From a virus: DNA of 31,211 bases. The notes under the pieces are model-generated. The model saw nothing but the letters and a program-made list of their open reading frames with translations. It searched no databases and was not told where the DNA came from. The DNA is taken from the IMG/VR virus record IMGVR_UViG_3300025133_008937, positions 1 through 31,211 of that record; one strand, given 5' to 3'. Positions 16,008-22,848 of the stretch are shown here, piece by piece; within the stretch, counting starts at the first letter, position 1, and every line of letters begins with the position of its first letter. A program made the translations under genes and the position numbers.

Positions 16008-16013
16008 TACCTC
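16008..16013 (-). promoter_or_regulatory. Ribosome-binding site supporting the GTG start at 16004
   Basis: GAGGTA on the minus strand, ending 3 bases before the GTG at 16004 and overlapping the TGA stop of the upstream nuclease gene (16012-16014). It favours GTG over the upstream ATG at 16061. Confidence 0.65.
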
Positions 16014-16794
16014 ATTTACAATGTTTTGTTTTGTAGAATTCGCAAAGACCATATTTGCCATGACAAGAAAGTCGATTTTTAATATGTCTTTGTTTTTTAA
16101 TATTGTACACTGCTTTATTTAATAATTTAAGTGCATTTTCAATTTTTTTAGCACCTGTTGTGACTTTAAAGAATTCTACTTGATTTTTTTTCGCTGTTCT
16201 TTTCAATAAAGCAAAATGTGTTTGGGTATCTTTTAAATCGACATTGTGCTTTTGACACCAAAAATATTTATAAAGAGTTAATTGGTAAGTTGTTATTTTA
16301 TCTGTCTTTCTTCTGGTGTCCCAACCCCAAGAACAAGTTTTCCAGTCAATAACGTGATGAATTCCATCTTTTGTTTTAACCACAAGGTCAATGAAGCCTT
16401 TAAAGTCGTAATCAGCGTCAACGATTGGTTCAAACAGCTTTTCTTCGATAGAAACAAGCTCAAAGGCACCAAAATACTGTTTTAGTGCCGGTAACACATA
16501 TTTAACCAGCTTTTCACCTTGTTCTCTCATCTCTGTGATTAATTTTTGTTGGAAATCATAATTTGAGTTTGCTTCTTTGAGTTTTTGGAGATTATTAAGG
16601 AATTCTTCTTGAAACAATTTTTTGAAATCAACATCTTTCTCTTGAACAATATTTTCACAAACTGTATGCATAGATGTACCAAAAGCCGTATGTTCGTTTC
16701 CAGCAAACGGATTTATTCGTTCAATATAATTTAATTTATGCTTCCATGGGCAATTAGCCCATTCTTTAAGCTCTGAATATGAAATGTGTGCCAT
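16012..16794 (-). CDS. PD-(D/E)XK nuclease, Cas4/RecB-like
   Basis: A 260-residue protein of the PDDEXK_1 family. The fold begins ISYSELKEWANCPWKHKLNY. GTSMHTVCENIV is the conserved helix with the upstream His. The active-site residues are Glu118, Asp136 (GFIDLVVKT), Asp150 and Lys152 (VIDWKT). A downstream Gln/Tyr helix, YQLTLYKYFW, is typical. Cys15 and three C-terminal cysteines (244, 251, 259) give a one-plus-three layout reminiscent of the iron-sulfur nucleases Cas4 and AddB, although the spacing differs, so a cluster is only possible. It is a phage-type exonuclease, probably acting in recombination or DNA processing. It is cotranscribed with PhoH-side genes upstream and glycosyltransferases downstream. 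Confidence 0.88.
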   Translation of the reverse strand: MAHISYSELKEWANCPWKHKLNYIERINPFAGNEHTAFGTSMHTVCENIVQEKDVDFKKLFQEEFLNNLQKLKEANSNYDFQQKLITEMREQGEKLVKYVLPALKQYFGAFELVSIEEKLFEPIVDADYDFKGFIDLVVKTKDGIHHVIDWKTCSWGWDTRRKTDKITTYQLTLYKYFWCQKHNVDLKDTQTHFALLKRTAKKNQVEFFKVTTGAKKIENALKLLNKAVYNIKKQRHIKNRLSCHGKYGLCEFYKTKHCK

Positions 16795-16795
16795 T

Positions 16796-17122
16796 TTACT
16801 TTAAAGAGGGGTTTTTCTTTTTGCTGCTTTGTTTTTTGAAAGTTTGTACTTTCTTTTTGTAAGTTTGTGTTTTCTTTTTTGGAGCGGGGGGCTTTTCAAG
16901 CTCAAAAACCCATTCTCCAGAAACAACTTCTGTTTTTGAAAAATTATTGATTTTACATCCCGAGATCACCTTACTAATTTTTTTATCAGGGTGGATTTTA
17001 TTAAACTCTTCCATGATGACGGCATTTCCAATAACCTTTCTATGCTCAAGTTTGCATTTATATTGAGCTTGAAGTTCAAGTGTAATTTTTACCTTGTGAT
17101 CTCCAAAAAAATCAATTTTCAT
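16796..17122 (-). CDS. Hypothetical protein with lysine-rich tail
   Basis: A 108-residue protein I do not recognise. The first 75 residues alternate beta-prone segments (KVKITLELQAQYKCKLEHRK, SGEWVFELEK) with a short helix, suggesting a compact globular fold. The last 35 residues are lysine-rich with a Pro-rich linker (KPPAPKKKTQTYKKKVQTFK), disordered and likely nucleic-acid-binding. It is tightly packed with the nuclease gene (one base between the stop and the next ATG) and with the HExxH protein upstream. An accessory role with the nuclease is possible but only inferred from position. Confidence 0.7.
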   Translation of the reverse strand: MKIDFFGDHKVKITLELQAQYKCKLEHRKVIGNAVIMEEFNKIHPDKKISKVISGCKINNFSKTEVVSGEWVFELEKPPAPKKKTQTYKKKVQTFKKQSSKKKNPSLK

Positions 17123-17123
17123 T

Positions 17124-17807
17124 TTATTTATATTCCTTTCCAGTGTCTAAAATTTTTGAAACCTTATCGAAAAGAACAGGACTCAAATCTCGTAATTTAA
17201 AAGGATCGCCCAACAAATAGTTTTCAAATCCGTTTGCCCAGTATTCTTTAAGAGAAGTAATGGCATAAGGAGAATAAAATAGTCCAGACGCCGCTGTTCT
17301 TAAATAGTCATAGCCTAAATCTTGATGAAGATGCTTGTCAAAGCTCTTATCATAATCAGGATTTGTATAGTATAACATATTTGTTGTTGGTTTGTCAATC
17401 AAATGATATAAAGACTGTCTCTTCGCTAAAAATTCAGATTCCAAAGCATTATCTCCATAGATAATATCATTTAATTGTTCATTGCTTTCTATCGAGTGGG
17501 CAATCTCATGAACAATGTCATCTATAAGATCTTCTGCATTGTCTTGGTCATTTGAAATGTAAATTGCGCCGTCTTTGAAAAGCGCATTAAAATCTTGCCC
17601 CTTTTCTTTCAAATTGTCAAAGTTTGCAACATAGATCATCTCAAAATTATTCATAAGGTGTTCAGGGACGACTTCTTCGATCTTTGATAAAGCAGAAGCA
17701 AAATTTATATCATTCGTGAACGGTTTTACCATATAAACCTGATGACCGTGAAGACGATAAACTCGTTCGAAGAGTTTAATCGATGAATTTTTTATATATT
17801 CTTCCAA
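17124..17807 (-). CDS. Putative zinc metallopeptidase (HExxH), start uncertain
   Basis: About 227 residues from a proposed TTG start. The zinc motif lies at DDIVHEIAHSIE, with a likely third ligand in GDNALESEFLAKRQ some 20 residues later, as in gluzincin-like proteins. No signal peptide is seen, so it acts in the cytoplasm or the virion. The start is a problem. No ATG precedes the conserved part, and the frame is open back to a TTG at 17927, but bases 17815-17927 also code for the C-terminus of the neighbour in another frame, which looks the more genuine. TTG at 17807, 8 bases past the neighbour's stop, is the most economical start but has no strong ribosome site. The substrate is unknown. 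Confidence 0.7.
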   Translation of the reverse strand: MEEYIKNSSIKLFERVYRLHGHQVYMVKPFTNDINFASALSKIEEVVPEHLMNNFEMIYVANFDNLKEKGQDFNALFKDGAIYISNDQDNAEDLIDDIVHEIAHSIESNEQLNDIIYGDNALESEFLAKRQSLYHLIDKPTTNMLYYTNPDYDKSFDKHLHQDLGYDYLRTAASGLFYSPYAITSLKEYWANGFENYLLGDPFKLRDLSPVLFDKVSKILDTGKEYK

Positions 17808-17814
17808 AATTGTT

Positions 17815-18063
17815 TTAGGCTGTTCTTGCTGTTTTAATGTCTGCCATTGCTTGCTGATATCCCCTAATAAAGTTTTCTTCAGCGATTGGGAGCAGAAACT
17901 CAGGGAATTCCGAAGCCATGACCTCAATAATCATTTCTACGTTCACTTCGTCATTCTTTGGATCTAATTGCTTGCCGACATATTCAACAAGCCAAGATTT
18001 TACTGGTGTTTCTTTTTCCACTTTCTTTAAAAGCTCTGGACTCTCATCTACATTATATTTCAT
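17815..18063 (-). CDS. Small acidic protein of a type seen in marine T4-like phages
   Basis: An 82-residue acidic, helical protein. The core NVEMIIEVMASEFPEFLLPI and AEENFIRGYQQAMADI look like small proteins I recall from T4-like cyanophages and pelagiphages, which share an EFPEF...AEEN..RGYQQA pattern. The function is not known to me. I use the ATG at 18063 because GGAGGAA lies 3 bases upstream; an in-frame ATG at 18075 overlaps that site. It lies just downstream of PhoH on the same strand. No catalytic residues or membrane segments are visible. Confidence 0.75.
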   Translation of the reverse strand: MKYNVDESPELLKKVEKETPVKSWLVEYVGKQLDPKNDEVNVEMIIEVMASEFPEFLLPIAEENFIRGYQQAMADIKTARTA

Positions 18064-18066
18064 CTT

Positions 18067-18073
18067 TTCCTCC
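18067..18073 (-). promoter_or_regulatory. Ribosome-binding site favouring the start at 18063
   Basis: GGAGGAA on the minus strand, 3 bases before ATG 18063. The alternative ATG at 18075 sits on top of this site. Confidence 0.7.
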
Positions 18074-18108
18074 ATGTCAAGTAAATAATAATATTTTTTT
18101 ATTAAAAA

Positions 18109-19422
18109 TTAAAGAATTTTTGCTGCGATTGTTGCAACAGAAGATCTCTCTCCTTTTACAAGCGTGACGTGTCCCGAAATATCAAGAGTTTTAAATTTTT
18201 CAACTGCGTGAGTTAAGCCATTTGAAGTCTCATTGATATAAACGTTATCGATTTGTTCGATGTCACCCGTTAGAATGATTTTTGTATTTTCTCCCACCCT
18301 CGTAAGAATAGTCTTCAATTCATGAGCGGTTAAATTCTGTGCTTCATCGATAATAATAAAAGCATCAGAAATCGACCTTCCTCTTATATAGGTCAAGGCT
18401 TCGATTTCTATCATTCCATTTTCAATATACATATCTAAAGTTTCCCTATCGTTCCCCATTAAAAATCTTAGATTATCTTGAATAGGGGCCACCCAAGGAG
18501 ACATTTTCTCCTCCATTGTTCCCGGCAAAAATCCAATATCTCTGCCCATTGGCTGAATTGGCCTTGAAATGACTAGACGTTTGTAAATTGAATCTTCCAT
18601 TACATGTTGAAGTCCGGTGGCAACCGCTAAAAGAGTTTTTCCCGTTCCTGCGGAGCCGACGAGAGTAATAATAGGAACATTTTTATCTTTTAATAATTCA
18701 AGCGCAAATACTTGTTCTTTGTTTCGGGGTTTCACCCTCCAGACACCTTTCTTATGGGCGCCGTTTAACCTCTTAAGAGGCGTATTATAATTGATGAAAC
18801 GCGCAAGGCCAGTTTTCTTCTCGTTTTGATTCGAAACCAGCATAATGAATTGATTGGGCATTAATTCTAATTCTTCTTTGTCGATGAAAATCTCTTCGTC
18901 ATTGTAAAATCTGTCAACGACGACTTCATCAAACAAATGGGTCGTGAGTCCTGTGTACAAAAGACTTGTATCTTTAACTGCTTGATTTGTTTGATAATCT
19001 TCTGTAATGAGGCCAAGAGCATCGCATTTTACGCGCATATTTATATCACGAGTAACAACAACCACTTTTTTCTTTGGAAATTCTTCTTTTTGATTTAGAG
19101 CAACAGCGATGATTTCATTATCTGGTACAGAAATATCCAATCCGGGGGGCAGATTTTCATTCTTGCACAGTTTTACAGAAAGAAGGCCCTTTCCTTTCTC
19201 AATACGAACCCCTTTATAGAGACTTCCCTGTTCTCGAAGAGAATCAAGATTTCTTATAATCTCTCTTGCGTTTATTCCAACGCTGTCTTGCCGTTTTTTG
19301 TTATTGTCGATTTCTTCTAAAACTTTTAAAGGAATTACAATATCATTATTCTCATAGGCGCGAAGAGAATCAGAGTCTGTAAGGTAAACACTGGTATCGA
19401 GAACGTATATTTTTTTTGTCAT
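18109..19422 (-). CDS. PIN-PhoH family ATPase (YlaK-like)
   Basis: A 437-residue fusion. The N-terminal PIN domain (residues about 4-140) begins KIYVLDTSVYLTDSDSL and has acidic residues at Asp9, Glu37, the Asp in SVPDNEIIAVAL and the Asp in TRDINMRVKC, as expected for a metal-dependent RNase fold. The C-terminal PhoH domain has Walker A (VGSAGTGKTLLAV, 255-267), the helicase-like RPIQPMGRDIGFLPGT, Walker B (AFIIIDEAQNL) and TGDIEQID. PhoH proteins are very common in marine phages, and the PIN-PhoH form in bacteria is linked to RNA unwinding and cleavage. Length is normal. It is the first minus-strand gene after the regulatory gap and likely the head of the transcription unit running into the glycan operon. 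Confidence 0.95.
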   Translation of the reverse strand: MTKKIYVLDTSVYLTDSDSLRAYENNDIVIPLKVLEEIDNNKKRQDSVGINAREIIRNLDSLREQGSLYKGVRIEKGKGLLSVKLCKNENLPPGLDISVPDNEIIAVALNQKEEFPKKKVVVVTRDINMRVKCDALGLITEDYQTNQAVKDTSLLYTGLTTHLFDEVVVDRFYNDEEIFIDKEELELMPNQFIMLVSNQNEKKTGLARFINYNTPLKRLNGAHKKGVWRVKPRNKEQVFALELLKDKNVPIITLVGSAGTGKTLLAVATGLQHVMEDSIYKRLVISRPIQPMGRDIGFLPGTMEEKMSPWVAPIQDNLRFLMGNDRETLDMYIENGMIEIEALTYIRGRSISDAFIIIDEAQNLTAHELKTILTRVGENTKIILTGDIEQIDNVYINETSNGLTHAVEKFKTLDISGHVTLVKGERSSVATIAAKIL

Positions 19423-19469
19423 AAAAATTAAAAACTTTTTTCAACAATGTCGCACATTTGTGATACATT

Positions 19470-19479
19470 CGCTAAAGCG
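19470..19479. promoter_or_regulatory. Perfect palindrome CGCTAAAGCG in the divergent regulatory gap
   Basis: Inverted repeat CGCT-AA-AGCG (allowing one extra T/A pair each side gives a longer imperfect dyad). It lies 48 bases upstream of phoH and immediately before a TATAAATA element on the plus strand. It is a candidate operator or short hairpin; no regulator is identified. Confidence 0.45.
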
Positions 19480-19482
19480 TAT

Positions 19483-19490
19483 TATAAATA
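19483..19490 (+). promoter_or_regulatory. TATAAATA element, T4 late-promoter-like
   Basis: Exact match to the T4 late-promoter core TATAAATA on the plus strand, 90 bases upstream of the ATG of the protease gene, in the only sizeable divergent gap. The AT-rich genome makes chance matches likely (I found others inside genes), so position is the main support. Confidence 0.45.
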
Positions 19491-19516
19491 GTTTCACTTT
19501 TTTCTTTTTTATAAAC

Positions 19517-19563
19517 CGAATAATCGTTTTGATTTCATATTTATTTTAAGGAGCGAATAATCG
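19517..19563 (+). repeat. 10-bp direct repeat CGAATAATCG, two copies
   Basis: CGAATAATCG occurs at 19517-19526 and again at 19554-19563, 37 bases apart. The second copy lies just upstream of the protease gene's ribosome site. The pair may be a binding site in the leader; its role is unknown. Confidence 0.5.
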
Positions 19564-19567
19564 CAAT

Positions 19568-19572
19568 GGAGG
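19568..19572 (+). promoter_or_regulatory. Ribosome-binding site of the plus-strand protease gene
   Basis: GGAGG, 7 bases upstream of the ATG at 19580. A short out-of-frame ATG (19566) overlaps it. Confidence 0.75.
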
Positions 19573-19579
19573 TTCCTTT

Positions 19580-20386
19580 ATGTTTTTTAAAAGAATAATT
19601 AGTGTAATTCTCGTTCTGTTAACCTTATCCTGTGGCTCATCTTTCAGTACTATTAAAGAAAATGAACTTCCTAGGAAATCTTATCTCTTTATAAAACAAG
19701 TCCTTACGGTCGAAGTATGTTCTAGCAAAGATAAAAAATGTCAATTGAAGAAAGAAGTAAAAGTTGGTTCTGGCTTCATAGTCAAAATAACCCCATTAGG
19801 ATCTTTTGCAATGACTGCGGCGCATGTTTGTCTTGATAAAAACAAAAGACAAAACAACATTGCAATGAAAGTAAAGACTCTCGATGGTAGATATTACAAA
19901 GCAAAAATTGTTTCGTATGATAGAAAAATTGACGCTTGTATGATGTTTGTTGAGGATTTAGTTGATGGTGTCGAAGAAGTAAAGCTCGCAGAAGAGGGGC
20001 CAAAAGTTGGCGATAAAGTTATAAATATTTCCTCTCCATTTGGAATTCAATATACCAATGTTGTTCCAATTTTTAAAGGAACGTTCGCGGGAAGAACAGG
20101 TTTCAATGGTTTTTATACATTTTCAAGTGGACCCGGAGCAAGTGGTTCAATGATTCTCAACAGCAATGGAGAACTAATTGGATTGGTTCATTCTATTCAT
20201 TATATGATGAACGAGATAGTTGTTGGAGTTCCGTTCACTAACTTAAAGCAATTCATTAGAAAAAACAGACTAAAATACTTTCCAGAAGTTACCCGCTTCT
20301 ACGATTCCAAAGAGCTTAATAGATATCAAAAACTATCTACGAGTCCAAACCAGTCCGCCGGATCGATTTTTTACAAACTCTATTAA
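19580..20386 (+). CDS. Trypsin-fold serine protease with lipoprotein signal
   Basis: A 268-residue protein and the only plus-strand gene in the window. The N-terminus MFFKRIISVILVLLTLSCGS is a signal peptide ending in a lipobox, with Cys18 as the lipidation site. Residues 62-215 form an HtrA-like trypsin fold: His82 (MTAAHVC), Asp118 (KIDACMM) and Ser188 (SGPGASGSMI) make the triad, with VGSGFIV before the His. No PDZ domain follows. It would be anchored in the inner or outer membrane of a Gram-negative host, facing the periplasm or outside. Expressed alone and opposite to the rest, it may be under separate control. Superinfection exclusion or lysis aid are possible roles but not shown. Its 3' end overlaps the opposing gene by 54 bases. 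Confidence 0.88.
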   Translation: MFFKRIISVILVLLTLSCGSSFSTIKENELPRKSYLFIKQVLTVEVCSSKDKKCQLKKEVKVGSGFIVKITPLGSFAMTAAHVCLDKNKRQNNIAMKVKTLDGRYYKAKIVSYDRKIDACMMFVEDLVDGVEEVKLAEEGPKVGDKVINISSPFGIQYTNVVPIFKGTFAGRTGFNGFYTFSSGPGASGSMILNSNGELIGLVHSIHYMMNEIVVGVPFTNLKQFIRKNRLKYFPEVTRFYDSKELNRYQKLSTSPNQSAGSIFYKLY

Positions 20387-20668
20387 ATTATAGAAGTTCA
20401 TGCCAAGAAGCTCACCATCAAGAATAAAATCTTGAAATTCTTTTTTAGCAAGCTGATTTATTAAAGAATCGAGGACATGTTCAAGAAGATGATCGAAGTG
20501 TTCCTTTTTATTCGTCATGCTCATGGAATAACGAAGGTTAAAACATTCCACAGTGCCGTCAAAAAAAACAATATCTGTAGAAGCTGATTTGGGGTTAAAG
20601 GTTAATTTAATTGAAAAATTTTGGGGGGTGCAAACGTAATCTCTTTCTTTGATAAAATGCTTGTTCAT
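20333..20668 (-). CDS. Hypothetical protein
   Basis: A 111-residue protein I do not recognise. It has a beta-rich N-terminal half (NFSIKLTFNPKSASTDIVFF) and a helical C-terminal half (FDHLLEHVLDSLINQLAKKE). Its start overlaps the GAPDH gene upstream by 4 bases (ATGA), which supports reality, and its 3' end runs 54 bases under the convergent protease gene. No motif, signal peptide or membrane segment is visible. Confidence 0.6.
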   Translation of the reverse strand: MNKHFIKERDYVCTPQNFSIKLTFNPKSASTDIVFFDGTVECFNLRYSMSMTNKKEHFDHLLEHVLDSLINQLAKKEFQDFILDGELLGMNFYNLIEFVKNRSGGLVWTRR

Positions 20669-21750
20669 ACATGACTAAATAGAAATTTATCAAATACTGA
20701 CATAAGCTCCTTATATTTTTCTCCATGAACTGCATGAAGACTTGCTGCAATGCTACTTAAAATGGAATTTCCGTCTTGAGGAGTGAAACAAAAACCAGTT
20801 ACTTTCGTATTTCCACCAACCCTGTTTAAAATCAATGAATTTTCTGCAATGACGGTGTGATTGAAAATTCGTCCATAGTATCCATGGTCGCGGCCAAATG
20901 AAAAGACTTTGTTTGTGAGATTTTTCTTAGTCAGTGCAATGAATTTGTTTTCTTGAAACTTTTTCAAAACATCTTCTTTGGAAGGGCTTCCTTTGATTTC
21001 AACACAAAAGCGAAGAATATGCATATATTGAGAATTGATCTTCAGGGCGCTTGAAAAAAGATTCGGATGATGATGCATCGTTGCAAAAAGATCATAAGAG
21101 TCTCGTGCGTGATGAGTTCCAAAAACAAGATCCTTATGTTTACCAATCTCAGGAGAGGCAATAAAATCTCCTTCTTGGCTGATGTCATTTGCTCTGCGGA
21201 TACAAGTAAAATCTCCGCTCACAACATTTAACATATTTCCAGAAGATAACGTATCCACAATAGAAGAAATATTATGAGTATTGCAGCTTACCACTTGTAT
21301 AAATTGAGGCTGTTTCTTTAATAGAATTTCATCATTTATTCCAAAAGCATAAGGAACGCCAAAGTTTTTTTCGCTCCCTTGGGCAATAAAGACTCTTTTA
21401 TTTTCTTTAGCTCCGCATTCTTTTACTTTGAGAAGTGGTAGATAATGTTCTTCTTTTGCTTTATTGCCTGCAGGAGTACAATCTATAACAACATCTGAAA
21501 TTCCCAAGGCAGCCTCGTAATTAAGAACTGGTTCATGTCCCAAATCTTGAAATTCTTTGGCCCTTTCTTGGTCAACGACCAATTTAGCGCCTCTTTCTGT
21601 TAAACTGTTGACTTTTGCCACTTCATCTTCAAGAGGTGTTCTTTTATGAAAGAATACGTTTATCTCAAGCTGATCTTTAAAGTCTGAAAGGAGGCCAATC
21701 AAAGGTTCTCCAATGGTTCCCGTTCCAATAATTAAAACATTCTTTTTCAT
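20665..21750 (-). CDS. Type II (archaeal-type) glyceraldehyde-3-phosphate dehydrogenase homologue
   Basis: A 361-residue protein matching the archaeal/type II GAPDH family. IIGTGTIGEPLIGLL is the NAD(P)-binding strand and loop, DVVIDCTPAGNKAKEEHYLP the family-specific block, VVSCNTHNISSIV the catalytic Cys156 region, and TCIRRANDI and KDLVFGTHHARDSYDLF carry the conserved Arg/His residues. SALKINSQYMHILRFCVEIK is the type II HxH-type segment. The known reaction is NAD(P)-linked oxidation of glyceraldehyde-3-phosphate with phosphate. Whether it keeps that activity, or acts on another phosphorylated aldehyde, is open. It is cotranscribed with small hypothetical genes and has no glycolysis neighbours, so a viral metabolic gene is the likely reading. 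Confidence 0.87.
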   Translation of the reverse strand: MKKNVLIIGTGTIGEPLIGLLSDFKDQLEINVFFHKRTPLEDEVAKVNSLTERGAKLVVDQERAKEFQDLGHEPVLNYEAALGISDVVIDCTPAGNKAKEEHYLPLLKVKECGAKENKRVFIAQGSEKNFGVPYAFGINDEILLKKQPQFIQVVSCNTHNISSIVDTLSSGNMLNVVSGDFTCIRRANDISQEGDFIASPEIGKHKDLVFGTHHARDSYDLFATMHHHPNLFSSALKINSQYMHILRFCVEIKGSPSKEDVLKKFQENKFIALTKKNLTNKVFSFGRDHGYYGRIFNHTVIAENSLILNRVGGNTKVTGFCFTPQDGNSILSSIAASLHAVHGEKYKELMSVFDKFLFSHV

Positions 21751-21962
21751 CTAATTTTTTCCTTTGAAGAAATTTCATGAGAAGAAACAAACTGAACTTT
21801 TTTGTTTTTGTTCTTAAGTTCAGAAAGAGTAAGATACTGATTAACATTCCAACTCAAGTATTCAATGTCCTCGATTATGTAAATTTTGTTCTCAAAGAAG
21901 ACTTTGGAGCCAATCAAAACCTTGTTTCCATCTTTGTCAAAAGCAAACCGCTTTGTTGACAT
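21747..21962 (-). CDS. Small hypothetical protein
   Basis: A 71-residue protein with beta-strand-rich composition (FAFDKDGNKVLIGSKVFFEN, then IYIIEDIEYLSW), resembling small SH3-like or KOW-like phage proteins of unknown function. Both ends overlap neighbours (ATGA with GAPDH), supporting a real gene. Confidence 0.6.
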   Translation of the reverse strand: MSTKRFAFDKDGNKVLIGSKVFFENKIYIIEDIEYLSWNVNQYLTLSELKNKNKKVQFVSSHEISSKEKIR

Positions 21963-22171
21963 TATTTCTTTCCTTTTTTCTTCTTTTTGGATTTTTGAAC
22001 AAGTTCAGGTTTATTCCAGAACTTTATTTTATAAGAAGAGCCACTTTTCCCGCATCTTCTTACTTTTACAATTTCATGAACCTTTTCAAGTTCTTTTCTT
22101 TTCGAATCAGCTTCTTCAAAAGTTTCAAAAGTACCGAATGTTTTCCAAATTTTAAAAACTAAATCTTCCAC
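21962..22171 (-). CDS. Small basic hypothetical protein
   Basis: A 69-residue protein from a GTG start preceded by AGAGGT. TFGTFETFEEADSKRKELEK then IVKVRRCGKSGSSYKIKFW looks like a compact alpha-beta fold, of the kind in small phage proteins with an 'EA..KR..L....VK.R' pattern. The C-terminus is a lysine run (KSKKKKKGKK). Function unknown. The only odd feature is the strongly basic tail, similar to that of the gene at 16796-17122. Confidence 0.6.
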   Translation of the reverse strand: MEDLVFKIWKTFGTFETFEEADSKRKELEKVHEIVKVRRCGKSGSSYKIKFWNKPELVQKSKKKKKGKK

Positions 22172-22235
22172 GAAGGTTACCTCTTATTGTTAAACATTAT
22201 GATATCAGACTTTTGAGGAAATTTTAAGAAAAAAA

Positions 22236-22832
22236 TCAACAACCACACTCAAAGTGAACAAGTTCAAGACGCAGCTTTTTGATGTTTCTTTGCCATTTCT
22301 TTAAGATTCTTAAATGTTTAGGAGTCTCTCTGCATCTGCCTCCTTTTTTTGGAGAGCGAACTCCCGTAACCCATGCAGCAATCCAATTTCTTTTAGGAGT
22401 TCTATATTTGCATAGTTTTTTAACTTTGGGAAGCATTCTTACAATATGTTGCATCCAGCCATGCGCTGATGAGACAGGATCAAAGCGGTTTGTTCCATAC
22501 GCCCTTTCATAAACTTTCCACATTTGCAGAATACCAATAGCTTTTGGAGTTTTTCCATTTTTGCTGAATTTTCTATCACCTTTTGCATTTGGATTAAAGC
22601 CAGACTCCATGCAAGCCGCAGCAAGCAACATTCCACGAACTTTTGGAGGAGGGCTGTACATTTTTTCGATTTGAACAAGTTTCCAAAGCAAATTAACATC
22701 AACAATTCTTCTTTTGGAAGAAATACAATTATTCTGCGCCTGATTCACTAATTCTTCATAAGAAAAAGGCTTTTCTTCGGCAAAAGATAACTGTGGGATA
22801 ATCAAAACAGATATTATTATCAAATTAAACAT
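22236..22832 (-). CDS. Secreted lytic transglycosylase (SLT domain)
   Basis: A 198-residue protein beginning MFNLIIISVLIIPQLSFAEE, a Sec signal peptide with probable cleavage after Ala18. The SLT fold follows. AAACMESGFNPNAKGD places the catalytic Glu76, and PKAIGILQMWKVYERAYG is the conserved GxxQ segment. The C-terminal NWIAAWVTG and a Cys-rich end are like other lysozyme-fold enzymes. It cleaves peptidoglycan in the periplasm: an endolysin, or a cell-wall enzyme if the source is bacterial. I use the ATG at 22832 (AAGGAA upstream); an in-frame start at 22904 would lie inside the tmRNA and removes the signal peptide. It follows the tmRNA with 16 bases between and may be cotranscribed. Confidence 0.85.
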   Translation of the reverse strand: MFNLIIISVLIIPQLSFAEEKPFSYEELVNQAQNNCISSKRRIVDVNLLWKLVQIEKMYSPPPKVRGMLLAAACMESGFNPNAKGDRKFSKNGKTPKAIGILQMWKVYERAYGTNRFDPVSSAHGWMQHIVRMLPKVKKLCKYRTPKRNWIAAWVTGVRSPKKGGRCRETPKHLRILKKWQRNIKKLRLELVHFECGC

Positions 22833-22848
22833 TACATTCCTTATTAAC

